From positions 651,203-715,202 of the forward strand of contig NW_004797280.1 in assembly GCF_000002075.1 (NCBI RefSeq): DNA of 64,000 nt, read 5' to 3'. Below are positions 11,346-23,300 of the stretch, piece by piece (positions within the stretch are counted from its first letter, which is position 1; every line of letters starts with the position of its first letter). The notes below the pieces were generated by a model that was given only the letters and a program-made list of their open reading frames with translations, did no database searches and was not told where the DNA came from. The stretch is from Aplysia californica. Lineage: Eukaryota; Mollusca; Gastropoda; Aplysiida; Aplysiidae. The translations under genes and the position numbers were made by a program.

Positions 11346-12823
11346 ATGCTCAAACTACCCTTTTCAGGCAACTGAGTTCATTCCACTTTCATAATGGTGC
11401 ACCTTTCTCATTTAGTACGGTTTTGTCTCAGTGTACAACTTATAAATCATAACCATAATGAATATTGTAAAGAACAAAGCACAATACGCAAAATTTTGCT
11501 CAATCCCAATGGTTTGAATGAGGGCCAGATTTTTCCTTCATGGAGGGGCAAAAGCTAGGCTACCATTTTGGCACACTTTGGTCAAGTGAAAAGGTCAAAT
11601 CCTCCGAATGGACTTCCGGGTTAAATTTGGGGTATAAAAAGTGTGTACACTACGTGGCTGAGTCAAAGTTACACTATCTTTGTCTGAGTGACACTCTCTC
11701 TTACTGTCTCGTAGTAGTACATGTAGGCTAGTAGGCCTAGTAGTAGTAGTAGCAAAGATCGTGTAGAGAATATTTGGTAGTAGATTCTATCTATAGGCAG
11801 TTTAGTGAATGTGCTCGCAGCAGGGCGAATCGGCCTCGATAAGCCCCGTAGACTTTTGTGATCGGCCACGAAGCCTCGTGTTTTGATGGGTCTAGATCTA
11901 GATCTAAACAACTCAGTGTTAATCACACTGCCACATCCGACAGGCCTAGATCTACATCTTTTTAAAAGGAAAACAAAGATCATCAAAATGGTTGAATTCG
12001 CCTGAAAATCGATTCGGTAGAACTAGAACTATTAAAATTTGCTTCTGAAAACAAGGCAATTTTTATACGAAGGCCATTTTTATAACTCGGTGAAATAAAA
12101 ACTACTGGCTGTGTACTGTGTTATGCTGTATAAAAATAAATTATGAAACTTCAGGACGCATTATTATTTTCCAGCATCTTTTGACGCCTGAGCTGTAGAG
12201 GTTGAAGTTTTCACAACACTAATAGATCTAGTAATAGGCCAGGTAATAGGGCTTTCCGTAAAAAATGCATAGATCTACAAAAGCCGAACCACCGAATCGA
12301 CCGAGCACCTCGCTCTCCCCTGCACACTGTGATAACGTGTTGCTTCGGTATCGCATTATTCAACTATTAATACGTGCGGCTATGGCAATTGGGATGTACT
12401 GACTGACAAAAAATTCAGTTTTGTTTTTATTTTACCATATATTTGACTTAAATAGTGCAGGCGATAGCAAGATCTAGATTCCCTGTCTAGAATCAGTAGT
12501 AGCAGGCCTATGCTAGAAGTAGCCAGAGAGCCTACAACTGCTAGATCTAGATCTAACTTATTATTGCTATGCCTTTGGGCTTTGGAATTGAAATAAAACG
12601 AATTGCACAGTTCTAGTTACTTTTAGATTCAGCAAGTAACTGTATTTCCAGAGTTAATAATAACAAATCTCAGCATAACAATCACTTTTACTTTTATTAG
12701 AATAATTAGATCCAACTTTTTTTCTAAAATCTGTTTTGCGCAAACTTAAGATTTTCTCTACTTGTAGAGCAGAGAATTTACATTGTAAGCCTCTGCTCAG
12801 TCTTTTAGTATACATATAATAAA
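11346..12823. other. Intergenic, no gene seen
   Basis: AT-rich sequence with several AGATCT/TCTAGATCTAGA words (11890-11905, 12540-12555) and TAGTAGTAG runs near 11735. No coding or RNA feature can be supported. Confidence 0.5.
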
Positions 12824-12825
12824 AT

Positions 12826-12920
<95 letters not shown>
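12824..12920. repeat. Compound microsatellite (CA)n(TA)n(GA)n
   Basis: CA run, then TA at about 12841-12880, then GA at 12881-12920. Confidence 0.97.
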
Positions 12921-12923
<3 letters not shown>

Positions 12924-13119
12924 ATATCATCATTTTATGTTGTTTTCGGGATATTTTTAAAACTCTTTTTTTTCAACATGTCATAAAATCAAATTGTGCC
13001 ATTTTCTTTGAAAAGAATAGCATTAGCAGTGGACTTTTTAGAAAGCGAATCTCTGATTCAATATTTAAAAAAAAATATGCTAATCAATGAAAATTGCAAA
13101 TTGATAATAGTTTAGTCCT

Positions 13120-14010
13120 GAAGAGGATAGGTGGACTCCGGGGTCTGCAAAGCGAAATACTAGGTTTTAGGATGTAAACCCCGGAGTCACCGTAGTGAAA
13201 TAAGGTTTGGTTTAAGTAAGGATTGGTGGACCCCGGGGTCAACGTAGTGATAAATAAGCAGGTTTAAGGTGGACCCCGGGGTCTACCTAGCGAAATACTA
13301 GGTTTTAGGACAGGTGGACCCCGGGGTCACCGTAGTGAAATAAGTATGTTTCTTTAAAGATTGGTGGACCCCGGGGTCAGCGTAGTGAAATAAGTAGGGT
13401 TAATTTTAAAAGGATTGGTGGACCCCGGAGTCACCATAGCCGTAGAGGAATAAGGTTTAATTAAGGATTGGTGGACCCCCGGGACACCTAGATTAAACCT
13501 ACTTATTTTACTACGGTGACCCCGCAGGTTCCACCTATTCTAAAAACCTAACTAGCATTTCGTTAGGTAGACCCTGGGGTCCACCTTAAACCTACCTATT
13601 TCACTACGTTGACTCCAGGGTCCACCAATCCTTAAAATTAAACCTAGATCTACATGTGCTTATTTCACTACATTGACCCCAGGGTCCACCAATCCTTAAT
13701 TAAACCTAGATCTACTGATTTCACTACATTGACCCCGGGGTCCACCAATCCTTAATTAAACCTATATCTACTTATAATTTCACTACATTGACCACGGGCT
13801 CCGCCAGTCCTACTATAAAATAAACTGAGATCTACTTATTTCACTATGTTGACCCCGGGGTCCACCGATCCTTAGTTAAACCTAGATCTACTACTTATTT
13901 CACTACGCTCACTCCGGGGTTCACATCCTAAAACCTAACATTTTGTTAGGTAGATCCCGGGGTCCACCTATCCTTTTGGCTAGATAGACCCCGTAGTCCG
14001 CCTATCCACT
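13120..14010. repeat. Inverted minisatellite: two head-to-head arrays forming a giant palindrome
   Basis: The left half (about 13120-13490) holds about seven units of GGTGGACCCCGGGGTCAGCG plus TAGTGAAATAAGTAGGTTTA. The right half (about 13490-14010) holds roughly nine to ten units of the reverse complement. Each unit also has its own small palindrome (GACCCCGGGGTC). The centre is near 13490. Confidence 0.9.
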
Positions 14011-14606
14011 TTCTTGATAATAACTGAAAACAATACATGCCAGTTGTCATGAATAGTGAAGAAAAATGATGGAAAAAAAAGACAATGAGGTAGACTATAA
14101 TTTATCCAAAAGGTTGCAAGTGCAAGTGAAGATCATAAAATAATTTTGTTATCTTCAGGTCATCTTTCCCGGTTTATAAAAAAAATTCAGTGGGCCTACT
14201 ACTAGATCTGTGTCTCTGAAGAACATTTTGCTTGCCTTTATTAGCTTTTTTCATGTACATGAAAGCATAGAATATATAGTTTCACACAAATATAATATGC
14301 ACAATACTTTGAAAAAGAAAGATATGGTCATTGTTTTTTTACGGAATCCGTTTTACGTTGAGAAAAGCGCTAAAAACAAGTTTTAAAATTTTAAGAATGC
14401 CCATAATATTAGTATTAGGAATCCGAAATTACTACCTAGTTGGCTTACTCTTTAATAACGATGAGCAGTTAAGAAAAAAAAAGACAATGATATAGGATTT
14501 GTCTAAATATGACCATTAGCAATAAAGATTCTACCCATTTTGTCCAATTATCCTGCACTGTTCCTCAATAAGCACAAAAGGAATATTTCTGTGACTTTGT
14601 ATAAAG

Positions 14607-14772
14607 GTGTGGCCTAAATAAGGTAAGGGAGGGGGGTTTAGCTTATTTAGGCCACAGGCGTGGCCTAAATAAGGTAAGGGAGGGGGGTTTAGCTTATTTA
14701 GGCCACCTGTGGCCTAAATAAGGTAAAGGAGGGGGGTTTAGCTTATTTAGGCCATATGTGGCCTAAATAAGG
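14607..14772. repeat. Hairpin tandem array B (same unit as 11164-11345)
   Basis: Three units of TGTGGCCTAAATAAG, GTAAGGGAGGGGGGTTTAG and CTTATTTAGGCCACA, in the same orientation as array A. The two arrays bracket about 3.3 kb that includes the inverted minisatellite. Confidence 0.9.
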
Positions 14773-15159
14773 TCACCCATGATTTAACTAACTGGCTAGA
14801 CGCTTTCAAAGTGCAAAGATGGCTCAGTTCTTCTCATGCTGGGTTACTTATTGTGTGGATGACCCTGGTTGAAATCCCCAATTGAGAATTCTAGTTTTAT
14901 CTAGTACTTTGCGAAGGCCACTTAAACTGGACACAGTCAATCCAAAAACAGCTTCCGACCGAAAGAAAATACATGTAATATCCCTGATTTATTTTTCTTT
15001 CTATTTGAGCAACCTCTTTAAAGTGAACATCCTGCTAAGTTGAAGAAAATTCGGCTGTTCCTCAGATTTGGATAATTAAGCAGACTCCACTGTGTGGGGA
15101 ATTTTCTGAGGCTCTCCACCCACTTGGCTGTTTTACCGGAGGTGAAACCGGAATGTTAA

Positions 15160-15282
15160 CCCTATCCCTACCTTGTGGTTTTCTATTGTGTATCCATACG
15201 ATGTGGGGAACTCTGTGCCATCACTTCCAAAGAGGAAATTTACTCGTTAATCCGATCCGTACGCATTGCATAGCAGTCTGAG
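15160..15282 (+). mobile_element. piggyBac-like MITE fragment
   Basis: TTAA at 15156-15159 precedes CCCTATCCCTACC. The sequence then matches 22765-22890 closely (TCCATACGA, GAGGAAATTTACTCGTTAAT, CCGATCCGTACG). The right end is missing, apparently cut by the SINE piece that follows. Confidence 0.7.
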
Positions 15283-15284
15283 TT

Positions 15285-15360
15285 GGTGGTTGGCGGGTGC
15301 TCTGATGTGGTTTGCTCCTTCTTTCCTATCGAACATCTATCAACCTTATCTCCCCTTCTT
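15285..15360 (+). mobile_element. SINE-like repeat fragment (GGCGGGTGCTCTGATG family)
   Basis: Shares GGTGCTCTG(A/G)TGTGGTTT and CTTCTTTCCTATC(G/A)AACATC with the - strand copies at 31840-32005 and 54420-54605. This is the only + strand copy of the family that I found. Confidence 0.65.
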
Positions 15361-15549
15361 TTTTAAAATGTTTGTTACTCTCTTGTAACACCTCTAATCC
15401 TTTGACTACAGTTATGTTTAGTGGGGCCCCGCTTATCCTTTTATAATAACATAGTTTTGGCCACAGCAGGCTTAGATATAACTTGGAATACAAAGTAAAT
15501 CCCAGTCGTACTTGCATTTTAAAAATGCATCTCGTTCAGATGGTAATGT

Positions 15550-15950
15550 GGCGTCGGTGGCCTAGTGGTTAGGCTCTTAGACTCGCAACTGTAGTAGTAA
15601 GGCCATGGGTTTGAATCCCGTCAGGGATCTGACTCTGACATTGTGTCCTTGGGAAAGGCACTTTACACAACTTTTCCTCACTTTACCCAGGTTTGTTGTT
15701 ATTGTTAGTGTTTATTGAGCGTTTTATCAGCTGCTTGCACTGTATGCTTCCCGGGAAGCTGAGAATGTTTCTGAGTGTTCTATGGTCTGCTGGGGGAATA
15801 ACAGTGTAAACCGCATTGATCTTGCTGTAGAGCAGGATTCCGTGCTGTGTTAATGCTTTTAATTATTAATCAGACAGATCTGCTCCCCTATGTCAGCGAC
15901 ATTGGTCCAACCATCGATAAAATCCAAAGACAAATGGATAAGAAAGAAAA
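15550..15950 (+). mobile_element. tRNA-derived SINE
   Basis: The head carries RNA polymerase III boxes: A box TGGCCTAGTGG at 15558-15568 and B box GGTTTGAATCC at 15608-15618. The body shares TTGCACTGTATGCTTC and GGGAAGC(T/C)GAGAATGTTTC with the copy at 56301. A tail-like region follows. A transposed element, not a tRNA gene: there is no complete cloverleaf and the same head recurs at 56301. Confidence 0.85.
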
Positions 15951-17314
15951 ATAAAAGTAAATGAAGCAGCACTTTTGTCATGAGACATACCATTAGTCAA
16001 GGGAAGGGAGGAAGGCGGATAGCCGGAGGTACTTTGGTATGGACAAAATCCTAAACTAAGCAGACAAGAAGGCCGAAAAAAAAATTAGCTAATGAAGAAA
16101 CAAATTGCTCCTCCTATGTTTTGTAATATCATGTCATATTATTACTATTAGTAGGCCTACTGTTTGTGCAGGGGGGGGGTGGAAGAGGAAGCTGGCTGGA
16201 TGCACTTTGGTATTGGAACAAAATTTTCAGTCAGTGGCTTCCAGTGACCAGTATATATGTGTCCCTTTTCTCAGTCTGAGCTCTGCCGTGGGCGTTAGCT
16301 GATAAAACGTCTTTTTAAAAATTCAGTCACAGTAGTTTGAGATATATAAAGAGGTTCTTTGTCAACGTAACTACTTAATAAAAGCGTTCTTCCAAATTTT
16401 GAATTCTAATTTATTAAAAAACTAGTCACAGTTTCACTTTGATTTTTTCAAATAAATAGGGCAGCTGACTTTCGATTTAGCAAATGAAAAAAATTGGTGC
16501 CAGAAATGAAAAAAAGGCGTTTTGTCAGCTTACGGCAGGGCAGTGGTAACTATCAAAATGGAGTTGAACGCACAAACAAAATGCTTGGAAAACAGTTGTA
16601 TTAGAGACCAAACAACACATTGACATAGGCTTAGCTTAATTTTGAGAACAAACAAGTCAGCAAAAAGACGAAGTACTATTGCTACATACATCGTCATCAT
16701 GTACATGAAGGAACCCATTCACATTTTACTTACACATTTCTCATTTCTTAATGTTATTTGCTTCATAGATGAAATACAGTTGAGTTCAGTAAGGCCTATA
16801 ACTATAAGCAGAGGCACGCTGGCAAAAGACATGGTCTAATATATATATGAATAATTTTTGTTCTTGTTATTTAACCAGCTGAGCAAGTCCAAATAGTTCT
16901 GCAACATAATTTTATATATATACAAGTACACTTAAATAATTATTACTCTCAGCAATGTTCCAGCAAAAATTTAAGTAGTCCTGTTCACAAAATTAAAGTT
17001 AGACTTATTATGTTTTAGTTCACATATTTGAAACAAATCAGCAGTGTAAGTGTAAGAATTGGTTTTACACCAGTGAAAGACAGCAATGCAATATTGTCAT
17101 CTTTACATCTATATATATATATAGACATGATGAGAAGAAATGTTTTCCAAACATTACTTTCTTCTATGATTTTGTTTATCACACGTCGTTAATTCTGAAC
17201 AATTCTGTAACTTTTATGACATTGCAAAAGAATATCAAGTCAATACTTTTATACAATCAAAGAAACAATCAAAGTACAGTAGTAACACGAGAACAGAAAG
17301 TATAGCTTCAGTCC
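15951..17314 (-). other. 3' flank of Reelin, probable 3' UTR
   Basis: AT-rich sequence downstream of the Reelin stop. One - strand AATAAA is at 16410-16415, about 0.9 kb after the stop, and could be a poly(A) signal. It lies inside an old MITE fragment (16340-16470), so this is uncertain. No other gene is visible. Confidence 0.35.
16340..16470 (+). mobile_element. Internal fragment of the hAT-like MITE family
   Basis: Resembles 23640-23740 inside the complete copy: AAAAGCGTTCTTCC(A/G)AA and AGTTTCACTTTGATTTTTT. No terminal repeats. Confidence 0.55.
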
Positions 17315-17354
17315 TTAGCCCTTCCATCTTCCTCGTCTGTAATTCCTGCGGCCC
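17315..17354 (-). CDS. RELN: Reelin last exon: basic C-terminal tail
   Basis: A 40-base exon after acceptor TCTGTTTCCAG. Joined to exon 36 it reads (S)[12 protein letters not shown] and then TAA at 17315-17317. It is short and arginine-rich, like the basic tail that ends vertebrate Reelin, but shorter. The phase matches exon 36 (two bases carried over). If the donor at 19683 were unused, the frame would hit a stop directly after HVEIIS. Confidence 0.75.
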
Positions 17355-20300
17355 CTGGAAACAGAGAAAAAAAAACCACTCCATGAACAGATAAGTAGGC
17401 TACTACGATTAGAACATTTCATCACTTTTACAGTGAACACAATGAACCCAGTTTCAAAGGAAAGTCGGTGGGTTCAACGAAAGGAGTCACCATTTTTTTC
17501 CTAATCCTATTCATTAAAATCAACAAAATAACTTTGATTCAACGAACACATAAATAAATGAGTGAACTCCAATTAAATGAAGTTGCTTGCAAGGCAAACA
17601 GTCCCCCGCTGATGTGGCTTTGCTCATAACGAAAGGAATCACCATTTTTTTCCTATTTATTAAAATCAACAAAATAACTTTGATTCAACGAACACATAAA
17701 TGAGTGAACTCCAATTAAACGAAGTTGCTTGCAAGGCAAACAGTCCCCCGCTGATGTGGCTTTGCTCATTTTTCTTGTGACGAGGTTTATCTCTACTCTA
17801 TTCCAAGAGACCATCGATCACACCATCATGACACGTTTAGCCTAGCCTGTTGCGTACATTGCATGCGGCCAATCAGAAGCCTTCTTTCCCACCAACATAT
17901 GCAGTATTGACATGTTCGTAAAACATGATGTGTCTTAGTTAGCGTGTGCCGGGGTCGGGAGAGGCCCTACGGGTGGCCAGCACATACACACATGTGACTG
18001 TTATTGACTTATTGCATGTCAAAAGTGTTCTGGGCGTGGAAGATCAGCAGAGATACATTATTATAATACATTATATATACGTCACAAATATGATATTCCC
18101 CAATTCCCCTCCTCTTCCCCCCAGCAACTGAACTATGGAAGGCTAGCTTAGACATACATCTAGATCAACACATGACTTGCGTACTGGTCTGTGGAAACAA
18201 ATGTTGCTGTATGGTAGTAGGTCCTACATTGCAATGCAACTTGGTGCTCTCATTGCTATAACAAACACTCGGATTCAACAGAATTGAAGGTGAGACCTGA
18301 TGACTTCGTTATATCTAAGTTTTACAGTATAGCATTGAATCATTTCTTTAGTGACAATGAAAAATATATTATTATATTTATGTATACTAATAATATCATT
18401 TGTAAATGTGATTGCCACAATGCCTTATGAAAACAGGACTGTTAGCTTTCAATTTCAACAATCTCTGTCCATTGTCCATATCTGTTGAGCATAATGAAAA
18501 GACACAAAAAGTAAACTCTGTGTAGATGATCCATAAAAAAATGTTTAAGCGAAAAAAAGCAATGGATCTTATTTTTTTTTCTCAAAGCAGGCACTAACCT
18601 TCAGGGAGAGCAGATCGTAATTTTCATTAAAATGCAATGTAGGCAAGTGTAAGACCTAATTGTATTAACAACGCTACATAATATACTATACACAGTGGTC
18701 TCTGCCCAAGAAAGTGGTTATCAGTAGACAAAAAAAAGCACATTTTTTTCTTGGACCAAGTTTATCGGCCTATCTCAATGGCATCACATAGCTCTTGCCG
18801 GTTAGCTTTCTGGGTACTGTAACCCCTAATTTATTCTTAGCTGAAATATAGGAACCCAACGATCTGAAGAGGGTCTCTGCTTTTGTAATATATAAGCTAA
18901 GGAAGATGCTTAGGTTACCTTTTCCTCAGCTTGAACAGAGTTTTTGAGGTAACCTTTATATCATCTTGAGAACTGGTGCCTTGGTTTTTTAAACCATCGA
19001 GAGGAACAGACATATATATGTACCAATGTACCTGAGCCAATAAAAAATTCTCTAAAATAGACTGATCAGCTGTGGTAGTTCTCAGGTTCATAGACTTAGC
19101 CATCAACTAGGCCACAGCCCCGAAACACAGATCTTCTCCTCACTGTGACACTGTTTCCGTCTGCAATAAAAATGAGCTTCCAAAACAGGGCTATAGCATT
19201 GCATTTTGACTTTTGTGTCTATCCATAGGCTGATGTGCTTGAAAGTGGGTAGTGCTGTGTGAAACAATAAATGAAGGGAGGGTGTGAGAACGTCTTGTTG
19301 TCTTCCAATCATACTGCTTTGTCCACTCCTTCCATCCTCTACAACAAACCTCCCACAGTATTTTACTGAACTTGGCAACATTACACTTAATACAGTAACA
19401 GTGTGCATGTCTCACACTTGAAGAGGGCCTCGTTGCTTTTGCGGTCATATCACTACTCTTTTAAGCAAGATGTTTCGTCTTTCAAACAGAGTTTTTTAGG
19501 GGACTTTCATTTTTAGAACATGTTTTTAAGCCAATAAATTATAGAAAAAAAATGATGTAACGCATTAAAAGGGACTCTTGTCTTCAGTGGTCCAGCTTTT
19601 TACGCAGTGTATTCTTAGACAGAGACCATTGTACAAAATATTCAAAGAACTCAGCCTGTGAGATTTGCAATAAATTGTCTTACGAGATAATTTCCACGTG
19701 GTCAATAGCCCACTGGTCAAATCCTTTTCCATCATGACTCGGCTGCCACCATCTGAACTGAATCCCCACATCTTTGGCTCCCTGGGGGACATCGTATGCT
19801 GCTCGCTTTGGCCGCAGGAAGTCAACTGGATCATGTTGTGCAATCACATGCCACTCTGAACCCTGCAGGATGTGAAAGTCGAATATTTTCATCATTTTTT
19901 ACACTTGTGAGAAGTTTTGTTTTGTTTTAGTAGAGGTTTTACGGCACTTGCTACTGCATAAGGTCATATGAGCACCAAGGGGTGGATGTCAACAGAAAAG
20001 TCCTTACAGGGAATCAGGCTTACTCTGCTCACCTCTCTAGCTTAAACAGCACAAAGTTTGTTTCGGCTATCAAGGCACCCCGGAAATAGCGGGTCACAAG
20101 AGTATGACAAACAATCAAAAGAAGTAGAGGAAAATGACGATAGAAAGGATTAGGAAAGAAAAAGCAGCAGTTCCCTGTTGCAGTTCAGGCACAGTCATGA
20201 GCATGACATTGATGAATCAACCCATTTACAATTCTACTGTGCATAAGAACTCAAGATGTTAATGTTCCCACCCTTTGGTAATTTGGGAATGGCCTAAAGA

Positions 20301-23300
20301 CACTTCACTCAGAAGCACCACCCTGGGGGGGGTCTGAGAAGTTTCATCACCACAATGCTTAGGAATGATAAGAAGAACATGACTTAAGAGGATATGGGAA
20401 AAGAAGATAAAGGTACCGGAAACAACTACGTCAGTGGGTGGGGCAGACAGACCGAAATGCAAACAAGAGAGTGATATCCTTCAGAATTCACAGATGATAG
20501 TAATTGTATTGTAAGTAGCAGTCATTGGGGGGTCACATGACATTAACCCTTTGAGCTCTAAATCTTGAAATTTTTCTCAAATCTCTATCCCTGGACATTT
20601 TTTGCAAATTTTTTCACACTGTTTAGGGGGCACATACACAAAAAGACAGAGGGGAAAAACTTGGAGAAATAAGCACATCTGTTCACCCCCTTGTTTACCT
20701 TATCCAAAGGTGGAAATATTGTAAGATGACAAACAAGAAATAAAGACAGCACTTTTGACGGACTACACAACTCATCATGCTCAGGGTAGTCCGTGTCCTG
20801 GTGAAACGGCCTTACGGTATACATCAAAATGTTGCCCTGGCTGGTTTGCCTGCCTAACGTGTTCAAAGGGTTAAATTTAAGCTCGCCCCAAAGAAATACA
20901 GTGAGTCCCGCTTAAACAGACTTCTACGAGATCTTCAGGGTTTCTTTCATTTAGTGAGGTTTCGGTTTAGAGAGGTTGCACAAATAGAAGAGAAAAAAAA
21001 ATGGGGATTTCATTTCTTTTGGTTTACCATTGTTTTCGGATTTATCATGTTTGGTTTTACTTTTAGCAGACTCTACTGCAATAGCTTTAACAAAACAGTT
21101 GGCTGCGTTTCAATTCTATTTCCTTCGAATTCCTGTTGAAATATTCTTACATTAATAAACTCTTCCTAAGATTATAAACATGATAGAAGTCTGATGCTTG
21201 TAATTACATCACAAACAGAACTTGTTGAACGTCCTCATATTCCAGCACCTAAAGTTTGGATGGAGGTTTTCTACTATAAAAACCAAGAACACTTAATGTT
21301 GAGATACAAACAAGCAAAAATGATATAGCATTCAAACTGGAAATTAAAAATGAATTAAAAAAAAAAAAAGCAAGAGAAAAAAGGAGAAAATTCTCTAATA
21401 CAATGCAATCATGCATTCTATAGAACAGAGAGAACGTCTACAATAGTATAAAAAACTGACACTGGAAAGAAATTATTTTCTTTTCATACCTTCAGGTTAA
21501 TGAACAGACGGAGAAAGCTAACTACTCCTTTATACATGACCAAGTTGAAAACAAGTAGGGCCTACAGTGGAATCCTGTTATAACAAGAGGGACAGGACTG
21601 GTGCGAAATGTCCGTTATAGCAGGATTCTGGTTATAAGGGATCCAGTAATAAATTCAAGGGAAATAGTAAAGTAGGCCTAATCTATGAGTTTGGAGTTCT
21701 GTTTATTCCTTTTTGTATTTCCTCTGATGATCATTTTGTTCAAAATGATCTCTAGGTCTTACTTGATCAAAAATCGAATCAGGTTTCTTTCTCTAGCACT
21801 AGCAGTGTTGACAACTCGGTGTTGGCGATCAGAGAGAACGGGATCTGGCTCTAGGCTAACTCGCCCGTTGTGTTGTCCCCCACCCCACCACACCCTGTGG
21901 TACGTTGCGTCTGCTTGCGCACGTCACACATTCACTCCATCTATCACAGCATTGTGACCTCTCCATCCCGCACCAGAGAAGTGAGAGGCACGGTATGCCT
22001 AGATAATCTAGACTTGGCTGGCCTATCACGCCATGCGTTCTGCTTGTTTGCGCATGCCACACCCTCCCCACTCATTCGCTCCGGCCTTCATTGTTGGTTC
22101 GTGTGGGCTCTCCATTCTTTGTTTCGCTGGATCACCAACAACTTTCTCAACTGGCGAGGTTTTATATGTTTAATTGGTCTGTGCGCTGTGCACAGCAGCA
22201 GCAATATTCCGTTATAACCTTCTCGCGTGACTATCTGATTGCGCAAAAGCAGTACATTGTATTTTATTAACAAAGATAAAGAAGGGAAAAAAAGGGGTGT
22301 TGGAATAGGGTCTTTATAACAGACTTCTTGTTATTTCAGGACTCGTTTTAAGTGGACTCCACTGTATCATGAAGCAACATTTGGTTGGTAAGTTCTGTAC
22401 TGTTATTAAAGCAAAAGTGCATGAATCAAGAATAACGTAACATCCTCTTCTTGAGACAGTATTTTTTCCCCTTAGATTTCCCATTCATAGTTTATCTCGA
22501 GTAAATAAAACAAAAAATCTCTAGAAACAACCCCCCTATAGTGTTCTCACCTTGTTTTTGCTGTACTGCAACAAAACACCCCGGTACTTTGGTCCATCCC
22601 CTAGCTTGACATTGCAGTTGTCAGTCTGAGCAGAGCAGCCAATTTGGATTACAAAGATAATTTTTCTGAAATAGATACAGTACGAGTATGAGAAATTCAT
22701 CAAGTAATAGTAAGTTAAATCACTTGACAAGTAACACACACAAAAATCCTAAAACATTAATTAACCGTATCCGTACATCACGTTTTACTATCGTATCCAT
22801 ACGACGAGGGGAACTCTGAGCCACCACTTTCCAAAGAGGAAATTTACTCGTTAATCCGATCCGTACGCTTTGCATAGCAGTCTGTCAAAATGATTTTTAG
22901 AGAAATACTAAAAGTTTCAAAGAGATTTTTGCACTAGAACTATTCTTAAATGTGAAGAATGCAACCTCGGGGGTACAAAATGACCCCAAGGCGTACGGAT
23001 AGGGTTAAGGAATCTTACCTACTATAGGTACAATACGTTTTTCAGGGACAAGGAATGTTTTCACCAAGAAAATTTTTGAAATAGATATAAATACATGATA
23101 TATAGTATACAGTGGAACTTGGTTCAACGGAGTTGTCCGGCCTGGCCTTCAATTTAGTTGAATACGAGTGTTCATATACATGAGGTTTTGGGGTAGATAA
23201 CTACAAGCATTGAGCAAGTAATGTAGGCTATAATGTACTCGACTTTCTCAACCAAAATTAGTTTGGTTTCAAATGAGAAGCATTTTCGATCATTTCTTGG

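Larger units (their letters stand above)
17355..19683 (-). other. Last Reelin intron
   Basis: Contains a tandem duplication (17478-17770) and a dispersed repeat copy (18215-18335). The rest (18340-19680) shows no gene or recognisable element. Confidence 0.6.

Noticed and set aside
15550-15630. Possible tRNA gene
   Set aside because: It has A and B boxes, but the same head with a long SINE body recurs at 56301 and no clean cloverleaf with an acceptor stem is evident.
19565-19683. Reelin ending at the TAA straight after HVEIIS
   Set aside because: Not excluded as an alternative form, but the TAA overlaps a good GTAAGA donor, and an in-phase basic terminal exon with a strong acceptor exists at 17354.
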